From Siphonodentalium dalli (Eukaryota > Mollusca > Scaphopoda > Gadilida > Siphonodentaliidae): 64,000 bases of DNA. This document shows positions 63,825 through 64,000 of this stretch, one piece after another (position 1 is the stretch's first letter; the number at the start of each line of letters is the position of its first letter). The position numbers and the translations under genes are program-made. The DNA lies in the NCBI GenBank assembly GCA_032622095.1, contig CP136063.1, positions 32,864,987-32,928,986 on the forward strand. Reading direction: 5' to 3'. The notes beneath the pieces are model-generated. The model saw nothing but the letters and a program-made list of their open reading frames with translations, was not told the origin of the DNA and did no database searches.

Positions 63825-64000
63825 CTCAGAAAGGTATTAATTAAATACCATAATGAGAATAATAATCAAGTTTAGGCCTATTATTTACGCATTCTCAGAA
63901 CCAATCTTAAGATGCAATTAATTGTATTTGATGACGAAAGCTGCGCTGGTGCAGCCTTAAAGATCCTGTGCCAGTGCATTTTGCGAGTCTCACATATGGA
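63825..64000. other. Right edge, nothing recognised
   Basis: AT-rich sequence with a near-palindrome ggtattaattaaatacc at about 63834 and two cttctcaga-like motifs. No gene is supported. Confidence 0.4.

Overview
The window looks like nuclear DNA of an animal, most likely a lophotrochozoan and plausibly a mollusc. The evidence is AT-rich intergenic DNA, APE-type LINE retrotransposons, hAT-like and TTAA-flanked MITEs, a SINE tail of a type I associate with mollusc genomes (ending in a ggcgttaaacccc motif), a spliced gene fragment with GT-AG introns, and a huge satellite array. There are no bacterial operons and no CRISPR array. The mollusc assignment is an inference from repeat style, not a proof.

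Layout. 1-1579 is a 36-bp minisatellite cut by the window edge. 1580-5235 is non-coding DNA rich in small local duplications, including a degenerate ~42-bp minisatellite at about 4.1-4.96 kb. 5236-6071 is a decayed CR1/L2-like reverse transcriptase fragment, itself interrupted by a 67-bp SINE tail with an 11-bp target site duplication. 6072-9240 holds more duplicated intergenic modules and two head-to-tail copies of an unclassified dispersed repeat (7786-8669). 9481-11838 is the 5' part of a second LINE (2A-like motif, endonuclease, half of the reverse transcriptase). It has one in-frame stop and is cut off in the middle of the reverse transcriptase.

11839-57505 (about 45.7 kb, 71% of the window) is one uninterrupted head-to-tail satellite array of 49-52-bp monomers, roughly 900 copies. 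It begins abruptly inside the LINE. It is a patchwork of nested amplifications: constant-offset duplications of 2280, 5386, 2290, 1690, ~3510-3610, ~3479 and 1276 bp, plus short higher-order repeats (401-bp block, 149-bp trimer, 100-bp dimer). The monomers contain dyad symmetries. One stretch (about 42.28-45.18 kb) carries many single-base indels and looks like unpolished assembly. To the right, 57506-58352 is an AT-rich array whose 22-bp unit is built on a perfect 18-bp palindrome.

58353-64000 is lower-copy DNA. It holds a TTAA-flanked inverted-repeat MITE (58662-59130), two coding exons of a minus-strand gene (62322-62431 and 60792-61118) with a hAT-like MITE in their intron (61359-61634), and an older inverted-repeat element (62951-63770) with a 417-bp hAT-like MITE inserted in it (63020-63436, 8-bp target site duplication).

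I found no operon-like or defence-like system. The most notable object is the satellite array itself: its palindromic monomers, nested higher-order structure and abrupt LINE junction would fit a centromeric or heterochromatic block. That role is inference only.
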